From Hyalella azteca (taxonomy: Eukaryota > Arthropoda > Malacostraca > Amphipoda > Hyalellidae): DNA of 64,000 nucleotides. Every line of letters starts with the position of its first letter. The first letter of the stretch is position 1. Below, piece after piece: positions 11,701 through 25,558 of the stretch. The translations under genes and the position numbers were made by a program. The DNA lies in assembly GCF_000764305.2 (NCBI RefSeq), contig NW_025941278.1, positions 1,148,736-1,212,735 on the forward strand, given 5' to 3'. The notes under the pieces were generated by a model. That model did no database searches and was not told the DNA's origin. It saw nothing but the letters and a program-made list of their open reading frames with translations.

Positions 11701-14700
11701 TATACATAAAAGAAAATTTTATAAATGGTGAGCCGATTCAATGCAGTAAACTGAATCCTTAAAATCTAATACATGTTTCAGCAACAAGTGAAAAGTCGGA
11801 ACAATTTTCAATATAGTAAGGTAGACCATGTTACCGGAGCATTCAATTCGCTGGACAATGAACGAGTCATTAAAATGAGCGGTTCATCACCATATAAAAA
11901 TCGCCGTAAAAGCCCAACATAGGTTGTAATGATATCACATCAATGTTAGTATTTTAACACCTTCACTTCAACTTGAATTGCACATCATTTTCAAATTAAC
12001 AGCAAAACCTAGGTACGCTAAAAATTTCACACGAGAAAATGGTGGACGAATAAACGCTAATGTGCACTTTCGTTCTATTCATGAAGTAAGCGACCTAAAC
12101 CTAAAATCACTTGAAACAATTTTAAAAAGTTAACAGATATGATTGTAAATTTTTGGAGGCGCTTTTCTAAAATTTACGATCGGTTGTGCGGTGCCTCGCA
12201 CAAAGACTTGTCAGTATCGCGCGCTGGTAGTTGAGCAAAGACTTGACTGGTGCGAAACATCGAGGTCGGTCGTGCGGGACGTGAACGTTATCGTATTCGT
12301 ATCAGATTATTGCCACTGTAGCAGCTACAGTACAAGTTTTATTACGATACAAAAATTAACACTTTTCAGTTAGACGATGTTATCTTCCGAATATACAAGG
12401 TTTAATTTATAAACAAAGTTTGATGACTTTAACAGGGTAACTAACTACATCTAAGGAGCTGATGAGCCTCGTACTAATGAACACGAAGAACACTTCCCTA
12501 TGACTACCAGAACGCTCTAAGAAAAACACTTGTTAATGGTCAAATGCAACTATCCTACAACGGCAAGTTTACGTTAGGTGAAAGCTAAATTTGACTACTC
12601 ATGACACTAACGTAGTTGTTTTACACTACCCTAGATAACTAGTTGAAATAACCGGACACCGGATTGCCTACAAGGTAAAGAATAAACTAGAATGGTGAGA
12701 GGAGAATTTCAAGGGAAGTTTCTAGTCAACGAAGCCTTACTTATCATTGGGACGTCTCAACACGAACTCTAAAGTTAGAAAAATACTTGCACATCATACA
12801 GTAACGAGTACAACACATTTTGTTCAAGCTCTTAATGAAGCTTTGGTACAAGTATTGGGAAGTTAAGATAATCCCCCGAGCCAATGGTCCACATAACAAC
12901 GGATACGTTGAACACTCGCGAGTGTTGGACGGTGTACAAGATTCGTAGAGCAACGCTATCAAAATATTTTATATTCTGTTAATATTGTGCACATTTCCAA
13001 ATAGTCTCTACAATGTATGACCGAAAAAACAAAAAAGAACGCACAATTTATAGTAAATTTCTTTGAAAAATATGATATCACCAGCATAGTTTAAGAGTGA
13101 AGAGAATGCAAGGACTTAGCAGATCATTCTTCAGGAAAGCGGTCTGTTGTTTGATGTGAATTTACCATAGGCAGCTATGATCTCTTCATCAGAACCTGAA
13201 ATGGTTCCAACATTTGGACACGATAGAAAAATAGAGAATGAGACGTCTTACAAGAGATTTACGAATAAATATGACCCTTAATAACGGTAATAGAACGACT
13301 GCATAGATCAAGCATTGATGAGGTTTGGGAACATGAACACATGAATGATCAATTAGCGAAAATATTGTATACAATTTTAACGTCAAACACGACCAGAGGT
13401 GACCTCGACATGGCATACACATGGCCATGCCCGTTAGCCCATCAAAAGGAGGACGCGCATGAAAAGGAAGAACGATCCAGGCTATGATATAGCAGAGAGA
13501 TATACTCATAGCTCGCAGGAGAAAGCTTCAACTAGCATAAAATATCAATAAAAGAACATGCTCGAAAGTTATAGAATACCAAGAAATGTTTATAAAAATA
13601 CAAGTTTAAAGCATCACACTGGAAATAAGATTATAGGAATCAAGTCAATGCCCAAGAAATATCAACAAATGCCCCCCACGGACATCCCGTGTCAGTTAAA
13701 ATCGTCCGAGATGAAAGGTAGCATCGCTAAAGAATGCACAGCAAATAATTAACTCAAATGATGCGACTGCAAAGAAACCAATTCATAATCACACATAATT
13801 TAACCGTTTTGTCTACGATTACATGAACTATCCTCAATGCCATTCGTGTTTAAATAACTGGTTATTAGAGTAACCGTCAAATAGTATTCAGTAATGAAAA
13901 AAAACCGCTACTCAATTCCATCTTTAAAGGTAGACTTGATGCTCAATAAATACGTAATTCAAGATGCATAAAATAGATTCAAGAATAATACCATGTAAAT
14001 GTCTCAAAATAATTTTCAAAGGCTTCAAATTTGTAGCTTGTTCAATGAATTGCAGCTTAATTTTTACGACTTAGAAAAATTCGCTTGACAAACTTATTGT
14101 TGGTCACAATATGACAAGTTAGGTACTGCGGCCGAGGCGAGACAATGTAAAATAGAGCTCCCAAGCAAAGCACCAAGGCAACCATAAAAAATAGGTCTCA
14201 AAACATGCTCCCAAATAGGTGATCGAAAGGATCAGCCCTATTGAAGCTACAATTCAACGCAAGTCACACTTTTAACTCTGTAGTCTTCGAGTCAAAATGA
14301 CCCATATTTCCGACACTATGCCTACAGTATATACCGGACGTATACCGGAAATGAAGACAACAGGAAAAATAATAAACAAACCAGGATTAACTACCCCTTC
14401 AAGACGTAGATCGCAACGATCTGTGTAAGCCTACGTACCGCCTGAAAGATATACATTAACAATAGGCACTGAACGTAATGAAGTAATGAGTATGACTCCC
14501 ATTTTTAGACCTGTATGCAAGAGCACCAAAATCATGATCTTGAGTGGAGGTAATCTACTGGTGAGCGCTGCACTGTGCATATCGTGATATCGCAATACGT
14601 ATTTGCTCCTTCTTGACGTCAGCAAAAAAAATAATTTACACTTTACTCTGTTATGTTTCTACGATTACCTTCAAGAGAAAGTCTTCCAACACAATGACTT

Positions 14701-15301
14701 TGCGACAATGTGACTTTCAAGCATTGATAATTATCAATATCAAATAAGAATATTAAGATCAAAATTTCATGCGTTCACAAGAAGCGCGAAACATTTTACA
14801 GAGTTACGGTCGTGGCAGTAGTAGAGTGGAGCTTCATACTTTAATTTCAGGCGAAGACGAGGTGAAGCAAGACATGATGACTGATGAGCGGATTATGGTT
14901 CTTCAGGTTGCAAGCTCCTGAAGAACGGGGGCAGTGGATCAGGCGATGAGCTCGACGGCAAATAAATTTGAGTGGGGCTCGATTGCAGGAAAATTCGAGT
15001 AGAGCTCGACGGCAGAAAAAATTTGAGTGGAGCTCGATGGCAAAAAAAAAATTGAGTGGAGCTCGACGGCAGAAAAAATTTGAGTGGAGCTCGACGGCAG
15101 AAGAAATTTGAGTGAAACTCGACGGCAGGGAAATTTTAGAGGAGCTTGACTGCAAAAAAAATTCACGTGCGCACTGAAATAGTGAGCTGAAACAGTCAGC
15201 TGGAAAGCCAACTTGGAAGATCCTGACAAGATGATGAGGCAGACGCTAGAGGGAGTCTTTCTAGTAGTAGAATTCATAGGAGCAGTGGAGGCCACTAAAG
15301 T
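8783..15301. other. Convergent intergenic region between Drp1 and MKK4
   Basis: No coding region is supported here. It contains the Drp1 3' UTR (candidate poly(A) signals ATTAAA at 9759 and AATAAA at 10268) and, at the right end, the MKK4 3' UTR (candidate minus-strand ATTAAA at 14840-14845). A short (CAG)6 run lies near 10897. Open frames of up to 173 codons (minus, 10295-10816) show no recognisable domain. No transposon ends were seen, in contrast to the rest of the non-coding DNA in the window. Confidence 0.6.
14945..15165 (-). repeat. 28-bp minisatellite downstream of the MKK4 stop
   Basis: About eight units of roughly 28 bp with core GAGCTCGACGGCAGAAAAAA followed by TTTGAGTG. They lie 137-357 bp downstream of the MKK4 stop codon (15302-15304) on the minus strand, so they probably sit in the 3' UTR. 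One unit has AAACTC and the outer units are diverged. Confidence 0.85.
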
Positions 15302-18300
15302 TTAATAGTTGTAGGAATCATAAGTGTAGTGGAGGCCACTACTGGCCATCTTGTCGAGCACATCGCTAACGTACTCGGATACGTCACTCGCTTCGTTGCG
15401 CCATCGCACCACGAACTCGTGCTCGAGCAGCATGCGGTATTTCGGGCGCGCCCCTTCTTCTTTGATCAAACTGGTCACAGAAGCAAGATGGCATCAATTA
15501 AAAATATACCTTACAATAATAATTTATTAGATGAAATACATAACATTTCACAAACGGGGAGCATATGAATATAAGAACAATAGTTGAAAACCAGAGTAAA
15601 TTTCGTGTTGAAATTGGACACAATTTTTGACGTTTCTAAAGAACATATATGTATGAACAAAAAAATCGTAAATGGAATAAATAATATAGCTCCCATGGAA
15701 ATGAATGGATAGTCTGAATGGAACCTCACACGGACTGCAGCAACGCATAAAACGCATCACATAATCAGATCGAAATAATGCAATTTAAAGACTAAAATCC
15801 TACTAAAGCAAAATCTGTGAAGCAAATCACGAAACTAGTAAGATGCCGTAAAATCCCTCAAGATAACTAAACTCACCAGGTATTGACGAAGTCGACAAAC
15901 TCGTGCGTGAATGTGTTGCCGTTCTCAGAGTTAGTGAGGCGGGGAGGGTCGCCCTGCACCACCTGCGTGAGCTGCTCGAACACCGAGTTCCACTTGGGGT
16001 ACGGGAAGCTGCCCGTCGCCAGCTCCATCAGAGTGATGCCCAGCGACCACACGTCTGACCGCACGTCGTAGCCGGGCGCGCGCGCTGGGTCTATGCGCTC
16101 AGGCTGCACACAGCAATCATTCCTTTTATTTAATCTTGCATTGTCACAGCATTCATTAGCCAGGGGCCGTACTATCTCAACTCGCTTTGGATATAACATT
16201 CTCAATATTAAACAGACTTGGTATATCATTGTTAGCATAAAAATAACCGTACTACCTAAGCTAGCTTAAGAACACTGAACACGTATTCCTCATCTGTGCT
16301 TGGTGGGCTTAGCTTGAGAAGTCGTCAATTATTTGCTGATACAGTTACGAACCCGTAACTTTTTTCCAGTACAGGCCCAGGGGCAAGAAAATACAACGAC
16401 TTATAATTACATTTCTTCTCGTTTTTACAGACATCCTCGATGAAATTCTGGAGTATTCTGGCATTTTTATTCAATTTCGTAACCATCACATTAAATTTCA
16501 TCATTAGCAGCAAGAGTTCAACGTCACTTGTCATTCAAATGATAAGTTTAGAGGCAGCACGGTACCGCCATGTAGGGCCGACAGCCTGCGTCGCGGGTCT
16601 TGGCTATCGAGTCCACCAGCTGGCCCGAGATGCCGAAATCGCAGAGCTTCATGTTGCCTCGGCGGTCCAGTAAAATGTTGGATGGCTTTACGTCGCGATG
16701 TATTATTTTCAGCTTTTCTTTCAGGTAATTTAAAGCTGTCAGGGTCTGCGAAGAAGATGTTGCTGTTAGTGGACAGCACAACGCACATCAAAATAAGATT
16801 TTCATTCATCTAATTTTCTCTGAAACCACCAATACCCAAAATGTTCCACCAATATGTTCCAATTTGTTATTAGGAGTATGTTTAACAACAAATCAATTGC
16901 ATTACTCATGGATTTCATTTTACTAATAAATAAAATATATAAGTTGAACTAGAACAATGACTTAACTCAAAAGAAACCCCCATTCAAGAGGCTGATACAT
17001 CTAAGTTCTACTAACGCCTTCACAAGCGAATGTGGCTGTATTATCCATTGTGAGGGGGGTCAAAAATGAAATGCAAGTGATATTTAATAAGTTCTTCCAT
17101 TGTTGAAAAGGAAATGAAATAACTCACCACGACGGTGATTTTTCCCAGAATATTCTCGGGCATACGGTCGCCCAGGGTCTCGTAAACAAATTTATAGAAC
17201 TTGTCGAGCGATGTGTCCATGAGCTCCATGCATATCCAGCAATCTCCCTGCACAGACAACAGCAACCAAGCTATGAACCGAAATTATTATTATTAGTATT
17301 ATTATTATTATCATTACAGAACGAAGCTATAGACCGCAATTAAGAAGTCTCAACAATTATTGCAGTACCCTAATTATTGAATGGCCGTCGTGACACATTA
17401 ACAAGGAATTATCATAAATCCACATTTCATCAGCATTTGCCAAGATGCAAGTGACTTTCTCTGATTTTATCATTTTAATGAGATGAATAAAGAAATTTTA
17501 ATTGTTGAGATAGTTACTAAGAAGAGTTGAAGATTAGTAGTTTGTATGACAAATTTTTCGCCAGAGCTAATTAACCAAACGCAGCTTACAGGTTTAAACC
17601 AGAATGTTCCCTTACCCCCTACATTTTAATTTCAATATCAATAAACTCAACCCTCTTACATCCCACGATGTCTTATACAATGTGCTCAAGCAGCGCCTTC
17701 CAAAAAGGTCCAACTTGACGTCAGGGACCCAACCTCAAACTGCGTGTAACAGGGTCAAATTTTCATTATTAACACAACCTTGAGTCGAATTAACCTAACC
17801 TTAGTTTCCCCCAAATAGTTTGTAAAAAAAGTACCCTCCATTCCGCGATTTTCAAATATAAGAGTATTAGTTGGCTTGATACCAATATCAATACGCGAAA
17901 GACGCGGGGTAAAACCCGGGGTGGCCCCCCATTTTTACTCTCCAACAGCAACAAGAGTGCACACTTGAATTAGGATTACTAATGACCTCTTTAAAGATGG
18001 CCCCATAGAACTGAACGATGCAGGGACAGTCGTTACTTCGCATCACCACGTCCAGGTCCATCAGCAGCTGCTTCTGCTCCTTCTCGTCCACGGTCGACCT
18101 GATCAACACGCAATTAAATCATGCATAAATTAGGAATCTTAAATTTTACGTGAAAGACGAATGAATAATCAAAAAGCAAAGCTTTTTATCACAGTAGACA
18201 AAAAATTTGTCATAAAAAATGTAGGTATTGATTATGTTAACAGAATCACGTTTAGATGTACCGGCATTTATCTGATAAATTCATCTACGACCATTGCGGC

Positions 18301-21300
18301 CTTTTAGAATAAACTAAACTCACACCACTCAATCACAATGAGTTACGAAGGCTTGCCACTGACCTGATCCTCTTCACAGCCATTATGGTGTTAGTCTTGC
18401 GGTGCACCATCTTGTTGACGGTACCGAAGCTGCCACGCCCGATTTCTCCCAAGTCACGCAAATCGTCGGCTGTAAACTCCACTTGCTGAGAGACAAACAC
18501 TCTTTTTAATCCTCTGTGTACGGATAAAGTAACTATCGTCAATGCTATTCGTACATAAAGGCCTGGGACCGTCAAAAATAGGTCATCACCCACAAGGGGT
18601 GGAAGGTCTCAGATGTCCAGCCCGCTGAAACTGGCTCGAAAGAAGCAGCGTTAGCATCTCAAAGAGACGAAGTGAGAAGGAGGGACAGGTGAAAAGTAAC
18701 AGAAACGAAGACACTCGAACAAGAGGTCGCTTACACGGGACGTCGGCCACCCGCACGAGAGAGACAGAGAAGGGGAATGTAAGGAATCCTACCTACATAA
18801 TAACTTAACCCCACAACTGAGATCTGCAGTCAGACACCGCGAGCTCAGCGGTGGGGCGCTCAGGAACAATCCCCCTAGGAGTGCGAAATCAGTACCCAAG
18901 AGTTAACGAAGGTTCGATTCCCTTTAGCCAACGCTACTGTCACATTTGTAGCAAGGATAGCACAAGCACGAGAACGTTAATTTTACGAAGAGAGATGAAT
19001 GAGAAGGCAAGTTATTAATAACTGAAAACAGACATAATGAGAGTCATATACTGGGAACATTATGTCTAATTTTGTGACTCACAAGTTCAGGCGATATCTT
19101 GAGTTTGCCTGATGGTTGAAGGTGATAAATGCCACGGCTGATCCGATCTCTGCAAGACAAAAAAAATTAGTAACGATCCAATAGACGCAAACATTTTGAT
19201 CGATAGAAATGTGCAGATTGTTGCTTGATAAGCACGTAGCACCTATGAAAACGATCGAGAGCACGAAATCTCTGAAACCAAATCTCAAATGAGCAAGTGC
19301 ACAAAATCTCCGATGAAGCACGAATTATATGCCACAATCAAAGCCACTGTAACTATGACAGCAACTCCAGGAAGCTATGAACTCGCTACCTATTAGATGA
19401 CCTGAAGTACAAGGGCCTCGTTTAGCATTACACCTATTACAAAAGATAACTTATGTTCAACTTGTACACGGTCAATAGCACAACTCTTCAAGCAAAAGAA
19501 AATTAGTATGAATGAAAGTAAGAAAAATTAATTTATCAACATGGACAATTATTTCGTGACCTTCTAGCAAGCAAGCGAACAAGTGTAAAACTTAGTAGCA
19601 TTATGGCTTCTATATCAACACATTTTAGACACGTAATTCAATAAAGAAAAATTTGTGAGTACAATAACACACATTTGATTAGGAACGCGTTATTCTGCAT
19701 CGAGGGCACAAAATCCAGCACGCTTGGAAAGTCATTCCCACAAGTAAGCCTAGGTCGAGACAATTTTTAAAAACTATAAGCAAGATTTCGTAGAAGAAAT
19801 ACGATCCCTTAAGCTCCATTTTTTCATTAATGTGAAGCTTGGGTAAGCAGTGACATAGCATCATAAACCAATATTTAACGTTTTTCCAAAGTTGTTTCCT
19901 TTGTTGTTTTCAGATAAAAATTTCAAAAAAGATAGTTGTGAATTTTTCACTATATCAGTGATAAAGGAGAATTCATCATCAAAAATGTCGTCGTCTGGTT
20001 CTCGGTGTTCCTTCCTCCATTGTTCCTGGCGGAGGTTTGATTGGCGCTCCAGACTCGTGCCGTTGAGCTGTGCGCATAAGCGGACTATTGAACGAACCAC
20101 TGTGTTAGGTTTTAACGAAACATGGAAACAAATTTCAGCACATTACAGAGAAGTTGAGCAGAGAAATGTCGCTTACTAAAGTTCTGCAGGGCAATGTCAC
20201 ATACTACTAGTAAACTTGTACATGGATAAGTCGAATTATTACAAGAATTAAGTCTTTCTGGGAAATTTCGCACTCTTAGAGTTAAGTTCAGCTGGGAAAT
20301 GGCGTAAAATTAGTGAAACGCGTATAGGAACATTTCTCATCAATTGGCACAAATAAAATTAAACGAATTATTGGCGACGACATTAGGAATTAAGAGCTAC
20401 GTTAGTTAGTCTTCTACAGGGAACGGAACAAATAGAGACGATGTCGTAGCATTAATGCACACCGCAGCGTGGCACACGCGGTCACCTCTTCAAGGATCGC
20501 TCTCGAGCCACATCACCGCAGGAGTGATGGCGGTGTGGCGTGTGGTGATGGTGGCGGTGGTGATGGGAAGAACTACTTCCATGCGGAGGCAGGTGAAGAA
20601 TGAGGTTCCTCCTCTTCTCTTCACGACTGCCTTCGCCACCGGAGTCGCTGCTGGAACCGCTGCTGAGTTTAGACAACGACAAGAGGGCAACGTTTTCTGT
20701 AGAATTAGATGTCTTGTCAGCAGAAGAAGGTGTCTTGATGGAACTTGCTTCACAACATATTGTTTTGATGGTGGGTGGGGTGGAAAGACACTCATTTGCC
20801 TCGGGCACGGAACCAGAAAGATTATTCGGCTCGGAGAGCAGCACGTCAGTTTTCACGAGATCTCCTGACATTTGAGCGTCCGACACAGGCTTCTTGACAG
20901 TTTTCTTGACTCGCCTCACAATGACTTTCTTCTTAGCGCTGATGGGAGGATGCGGTGGTGCGGTGGCAACGATTGGATTGCCCCACTGGTCGGTCGAACC
21001 TCCACTGCCGAACCAGCTCGAGTTCCTGCTCGAATTTGGGTCTTCCGATGAATATTTGTGAACGTCCACGAATGCTTTAGAATTCTCACAGAGGAAATTC
21101 AAGCTCCTAGGCTTCTCGACGCTGGTTGAATTGTTCAGCCAAGAAAAACTTGGGTGGGAATTCGGATCTGAGAGAAGCGCCACTGAATTCAATGCACCAT
21201 CACTAGAGCGACGCGATCGAATATCTGGGATGCTTTTGTCCTGCTGTGTTTCAATCACATTTTCGGCGCTTTTCTTTGGGATGGGTTTCCTTGGCCAAGC

Positions 21301-21588
21301 AGGATGCTTCGATTTCTTTTCATTTGGCACGTCACACCAAATGTTCGACGCACCACAGACGCCTCTAACCATCCGACGAGAAGTTCCTACTTTGGACGGG
21401 CTACCTTCGGTGAAGGTATCGCCAGCTAAAAGTTCTCGCGTGGATTTTTCTCCGTCAGATAAAACGACAGGACAATCATCGGAAGATCTCAATTCCAGGG
21501 AAGTTGGAGGCCCAGTCTCGCCACTACAAACTGAAGCAGTCTTGCGCCAGGGAGCAGTCCGAGACTTTTCACTGCCAATAGTTCGGCA
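15302..21588 (-). CDS. MAP2K4: Dual-specificity MAP kinase kinase 4 (MKK4/MAP2K4, JNK/p38 activator)
   Basis: Minus-strand exons in order: 21588-20486, 19149-19083, 18485-18364, 18098-17987, 17247-17128, 16745-16566, 16103-15877, 15470-15302 (stop TAA). All phases agree from the second exon on. The kinase domain shows the glycine loop [14 protein letters not shown] lysine in MAVKRIRS, the insert [20 protein letters not shown] typical of MKK4, catalytic [11 protein letters not shown], and the activation loop with Ser and Thr in SIAKT, then [11 protein letters not shown] and SDVWSLGI. Resemblance is clearly to MKK4, not MKK7. The kinase is known to phosphorylate JNK and p38. The first exon listed encodes about 367 residues of low-complexity sequence ending in a histidine-rich stretch, much longer than the N-terminus of vertebrate MKK4. 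Its acceptor at 21589 is weak, and the start codon is probably in exons further upstream. Confidence 0.93.
18830..18960 (+). mobile_element. tRNA-related SINE fragment in an MKK4 intron
   Basis: The segment has a perfect pol III B box (GGTTCGATTCC at 18911) and an A-box-like GAGCTCAGCGG at 18841. The boxes are 70 bp apart, too far for a functional tRNA, and no full cloverleaf was found. A tRNA-derived SINE relic is the simplest reading. It is antisense to the host gene. Confidence 0.5.
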
Positions 21589-22627
21589 CTTTCAGTAGCA
21601 GCAAGAGACATGTATACGTAAGGTAATCATAAAGAAAATTCGAACATTAACTACGGGCAGTTTACACAATAATGTAGGAACCAAAATTCTGAAGTTCCGT
21701 TCAAAAATTACCATGCCAAACTCCGTGCCATTTTTGCATTCCTATTTATAAAATTATTATTCGCGTTATTTCAGCAAGATGATTCTTTTTCAATAAATAC
21801 CCCAGTTGTCATGCTTAAGTAAACAAGCCCTAATACGTGCTGTCACTACACATTCGCTACGTAATGTCACTAATGTGGATGCACTAAACTATGCCAGGAG
21901 AGATGTTGCTCCATTTTTTATAAACATCTTATTCTACATTTCTTGCAGTAGCGTAAATGGATAAATAAAATATATTATTAGTGAAGAACTTCCTCAAACA
22001 GCTTAAGTAACGAGATTGGAAGGAATTGTACCTTTTCAAATGTGCCAACATCCATGCAATGCTAACAGCTTAACCCAACGTAGGGACAACAAATTCATGA
22101 GATAATTTCATAACATAAATAATGTTTTTAAAGAACAACCTACTAAATTCCAAAACTAATATATGATTCTTGTCAAACCAGAGTCTTAAAATTTAATGGA
22201 GTCTGAGATTTGAAGTTTTACTAAATTAAATTTGCCAAATGAATTAAGACAACCACTCACATTACGTATGCAATGCATAGAATGTAAAACAATTAAAATC
22301 AAGTTCCATGTCTACATAATATCTGAATACAGAAGCAAATTAGATACTTTTTTCATATACATTTACAGCACTAGGCTGAAAACAAGACAAATACAATTCC
22401 AAAATGTTTAATTTTAGATGAATTTTATGCAGTTCACTGAAATGAAAAGTATATTTAAGATAAGACCAAAGTCAGAGATGATAGATGATGACTTAACAAT
22501 AATCATTCAAATCTTAACAATTCCTATCAAAATTTGTATCAAAGAATAAATTAATGGATTTGTAATAATAAATAGATAAGTAATTTTATGGTCCTTTTGC
22601 AATATATATTCTATGAATATTTGGCAA
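21589..22627. other. About 1 kb without recognisable genes
   Basis: Very AT-rich sequence with no long open frame and no repeat ends seen. If the minus-strand exons at 22628-23972 belong to MKK4, this is one of its 5' introns. Confidence 0.5.
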
Positions 22628-23972
22628 TTATACAACTTTAGCATGCACTCTCAGTCGCAGAAGAAACATCAAGTAAGCCACTGACAGAGTTGAGGGAGGC
22701 GTAGAGGCTGCAGTGGAGACAGGGGCGGCTGTGTTGCTGAGCACTGTTGCGGCACTGGCAGTAGCAGTGTTGTTCAGGTTCATGTTGCTCAGTGCTGGCA
22801 AGAGGAAACCGAGGGCATTAATGTGGTATTTTTTGCCACAATTAGTTGTGGATGGCATGCAGTTAAGAAATTCACGGAATACACCTAAACGAAATGTGGG
22901 TACTTACTGGCGTGTGACAAGCAAGGTAAAGCCAAGAGCAGGTTGTTACATTTACTGGAACAACTCTGAACTCTGGCTTGCATTGTGCTGGGAAAACAAG
23001 GGCTACTGCCCTCAGTTATTGGTATTTTAATTATAACTGAAATAAATATCTTTAATTGCGTTGGTTATTTGTAGTACACCACACAATTAACTTTCCCTGC
23101 CCATAATTTCGCCTTTCCCTGTATTTACAAAGAAATTCTGAAGAAAATATAAAAGTTTTCAAAATAAATTAAAATTTTTAGCCTTTACTTCTTTTTTTTT
23201 AATTCAATGCATGATGAAATTCAATTATTTGTGCCTAAAGTCCGATAGCATTGAAATTTGAAACTATTCAGTTATCACACATGAAACTACCACATGAAGG
23301 ATTAGCACTATTCCTTTCACAAGCTGAAAAATATAATTAGAAATTTCAACAGAGTAAATGCTCATCTTTGTAAATAACAGTTCATAATTATATGACTAGC
23401 ATTTTCATTTATTTATCCAATGTAGAAGCCTGAATGCAAAGAGCCTGACATAGCCTTCTGCAATAGTGAGCAGTGAGCATGCCATGAAAATACAGGGTTG
23501 CAATTGGAAAATTCTATGTTGTATAAAGACTTACTGATCATGGAGCTGCCTGCATGATGGAAGAGAACAAGAAAAATTATTAATGATGAGTGCAAGTATG
23601 ATATAATAGTTGTGACAGACACACCATAAATGATTTCCAAAAAGCCACACATCAGAAAGCTTCTCTTTATGATCATAGGAGCAGGGCAGAGAAGGAGTGT
23701 CAACAAAGTAAATAAACAACAATGGACTCTCAACTTTTCTACACTCAGCTCATCATATTTGGCTAAATATCATCATGTGGCCAACTTGAATGTCATGCCC
23801 CATATATGAATAATTTCAAGAAGCAACTGATACTTCAATAACAATTGTAGTCAACCAACACAAAACATACAGTATTTGTCAAAATGATAATTAAGTTCTT
23901 ACCTACAACAGATGGAAGGTTTAATGATGGGCGAGACATTGAAGAGGTTGTGTTGTTCTGCTGGTCAGCCAT
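22628..23972 (-). CDS. Candidate 5' exons of MKK4, or a small unknown gene
   Basis: A minus-strand ATG at 23972 opens a 70-base exon (23972-23903) beginning MADQQNN and ending before a good donor GTAAGAAC. It contains SRPSLNLP, which fits the MAPK-docking D-motif pattern (basic residue, then L-x-L) known from the N-termini of MKK4 and MKK7. A 15-base microexon (23549-23535, GCAGCTCCATGATCA between AG and GTAAGT) is possible. An exon starting at 22794 matches the phase with or without it, and encodes ALSNMNLNN, an Ala/Thr/Ser-rich run and a hydrophobic end before TAA at 22630-22628. The same strand, the position 1-2.4 kb upstream of MKK4 and the D-motif suggest these are MKK4 5' exons. I could not prove the join to 21588; a donor GTATAA just before the TAA would give a compatible phase. 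Otherwise it is an unrecognised small protein. Confidence 0.4.
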
Positions 23973-25556
23973 TATTTAAATTATAACCTTTGAATTAAAG
24001 CTTCTAAAAGTAAGGTCTTCCTTTCAAACCATAGCCCTTAATGTTCAAGTTTCCATCCAACTATAAAGCAACTTCTACAAAAATGATACCTGAAAAGTTT
24101 TAGAAATTTATTGTCATGAAAAAAAGTTTAAGTAGAACAGAAAGCAGAATTATTTATACAAATATGAAAGCAATAAAAATCTGAATAGCTGTTGTTTGAG
24201 AAATACATATTATGTTAGCAATAATAAACTAAATCTGTATCTGTAAGTGTTGTATTGGCCTGACATTCTGCAAAGTGTCAGCCACACTTTTCTTCTTCAA
24301 ACGCATCACTTGAAGTTCAATTGGAAGACAAAATCTGCCCAGTGACACTCAGGAAACTTTGGTTGTCATCGGTAGAGACAGTGACATCTCCTCAAAGATG
24401 CCAGGCCATTTTGATTTTAAATTTGCATAAATATTTATTAGCAGGTCCTATAGAAAAAATATCAATAAATGAATTGACACTGCCAGGATCAGTGTCTGCA
24501 ACTTATTTTGATTGGATCTGTCACTAGCAGAAATCTATATAGAATCAAACTAAATCTGTATAAATTTTGATATTAATAATGTCCACCATCTGCCACAATT
24601 GTATCTTGACAAATTTGAGTCCATGAATTAGCATTCTAGAAGCAATCAATTTGGCATCCTTGGCCTATTTTGTAACTTTACAGTCATAAGTGTTATATTG
24701 GCCTGACTTTCTGCAAAGTGTCACACTTTTCTTCTTCAAACGCATCACTTGAAGTTTAATTGGAAGACAAATCTGCCCAATTCACTCTTGGTTGAACTGC
24801 CTGCCTGCGTGGGCAAGGCAGAATGCAGTAACTGGGTGGTGGTCTAGTAAGGAAAGTATCCTGCATTGATCTTGGATCTTCTTGTCAACCATTAATTCAA
24901 AATCAAGTTCTTATAATTTTGATTCAGTGTTTTGTTGGCCATGGATTGGTGCAGCTGCCAACAAGCAGACCTAGAGAACCAGCCTCAAAGACTTTACTGA
25001 TTCTGGCACAGTATGTTGCATGGACCTTGTCATTTATTTGAATGTCTGTCTTTCCACTGGCTAAACACTGTAGAAGGAAGCTGCGGCTTGTTGGCAATGT
25101 TAGATAAAGAGTCCAGTGTAATCACAGCAAGCACTGTGCTCCTCCCCTAGATTTCCACACTTTAAATTGATTTATGACCTAGTTGATCTTTGATATACTG
25201 TAACTGCCCTCAGCAGTAACACCACTACTTATGCCACTGATGTACAGATGGGCCCAGCCAAATTGAGTTTTCTTGATCATGTGCAACTTTATAGTTCCCA
25301 TTTATTAGTTAGCTGAAGATTATTGACTTCTACTGTATTTGTTTGTCTATTTTTGTTATTTAGTGATGCACAAGCCTTTAATTAATCCAACTTTTGTAAC
25401 CTATTTTTATAATGAATCCTCCATGGATAAAGTTATATAGGTAGGTCTCTTCTTGCTGCTTTCACCCCTGGCAGTGTCATTGGCAGTAGCAGGAATCTCA
25501 TTGCTCTAAAAACTGCAAGAAAGTCCCTAGTTTCCAAGTTACGGTTTGGAAGTAGA
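23973..25556. other. Intergenic DNA with a diverged direct repeat
   Basis: No gene is supported. About 100 bp at 24245-24345 is repeated at 24690-24785 (TATTGGCCTGAC, TTCTGCAAAGTGTCA, CACTTTTCTTCTTCAAACGC, ATCACTTGAAGTT). The rest has no feature I recognise. Confidence 0.55.
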
Positions 25557-25558
25557 TA

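Noticed and set aside
18841..18930. Possible tRNA gene
   Set aside because: The B box is perfect, but the box spacing of 70 bp is too long and the arms do not pair.
19861..20100. Minus-strand frame that could be an extra MKK4 exon
   Set aside because: The exon ending at 20486 (phase 2) joins the exon at 19149 directly in phase and reproduces the family sequence. Donors within this frame do not give a compatible phase.
20455..21598. Plus-strand frames across the first long MKK4 exon
   Set aside because: Antisense shadows of a coding exon. The minus frame continues in phase into the kinase exons.
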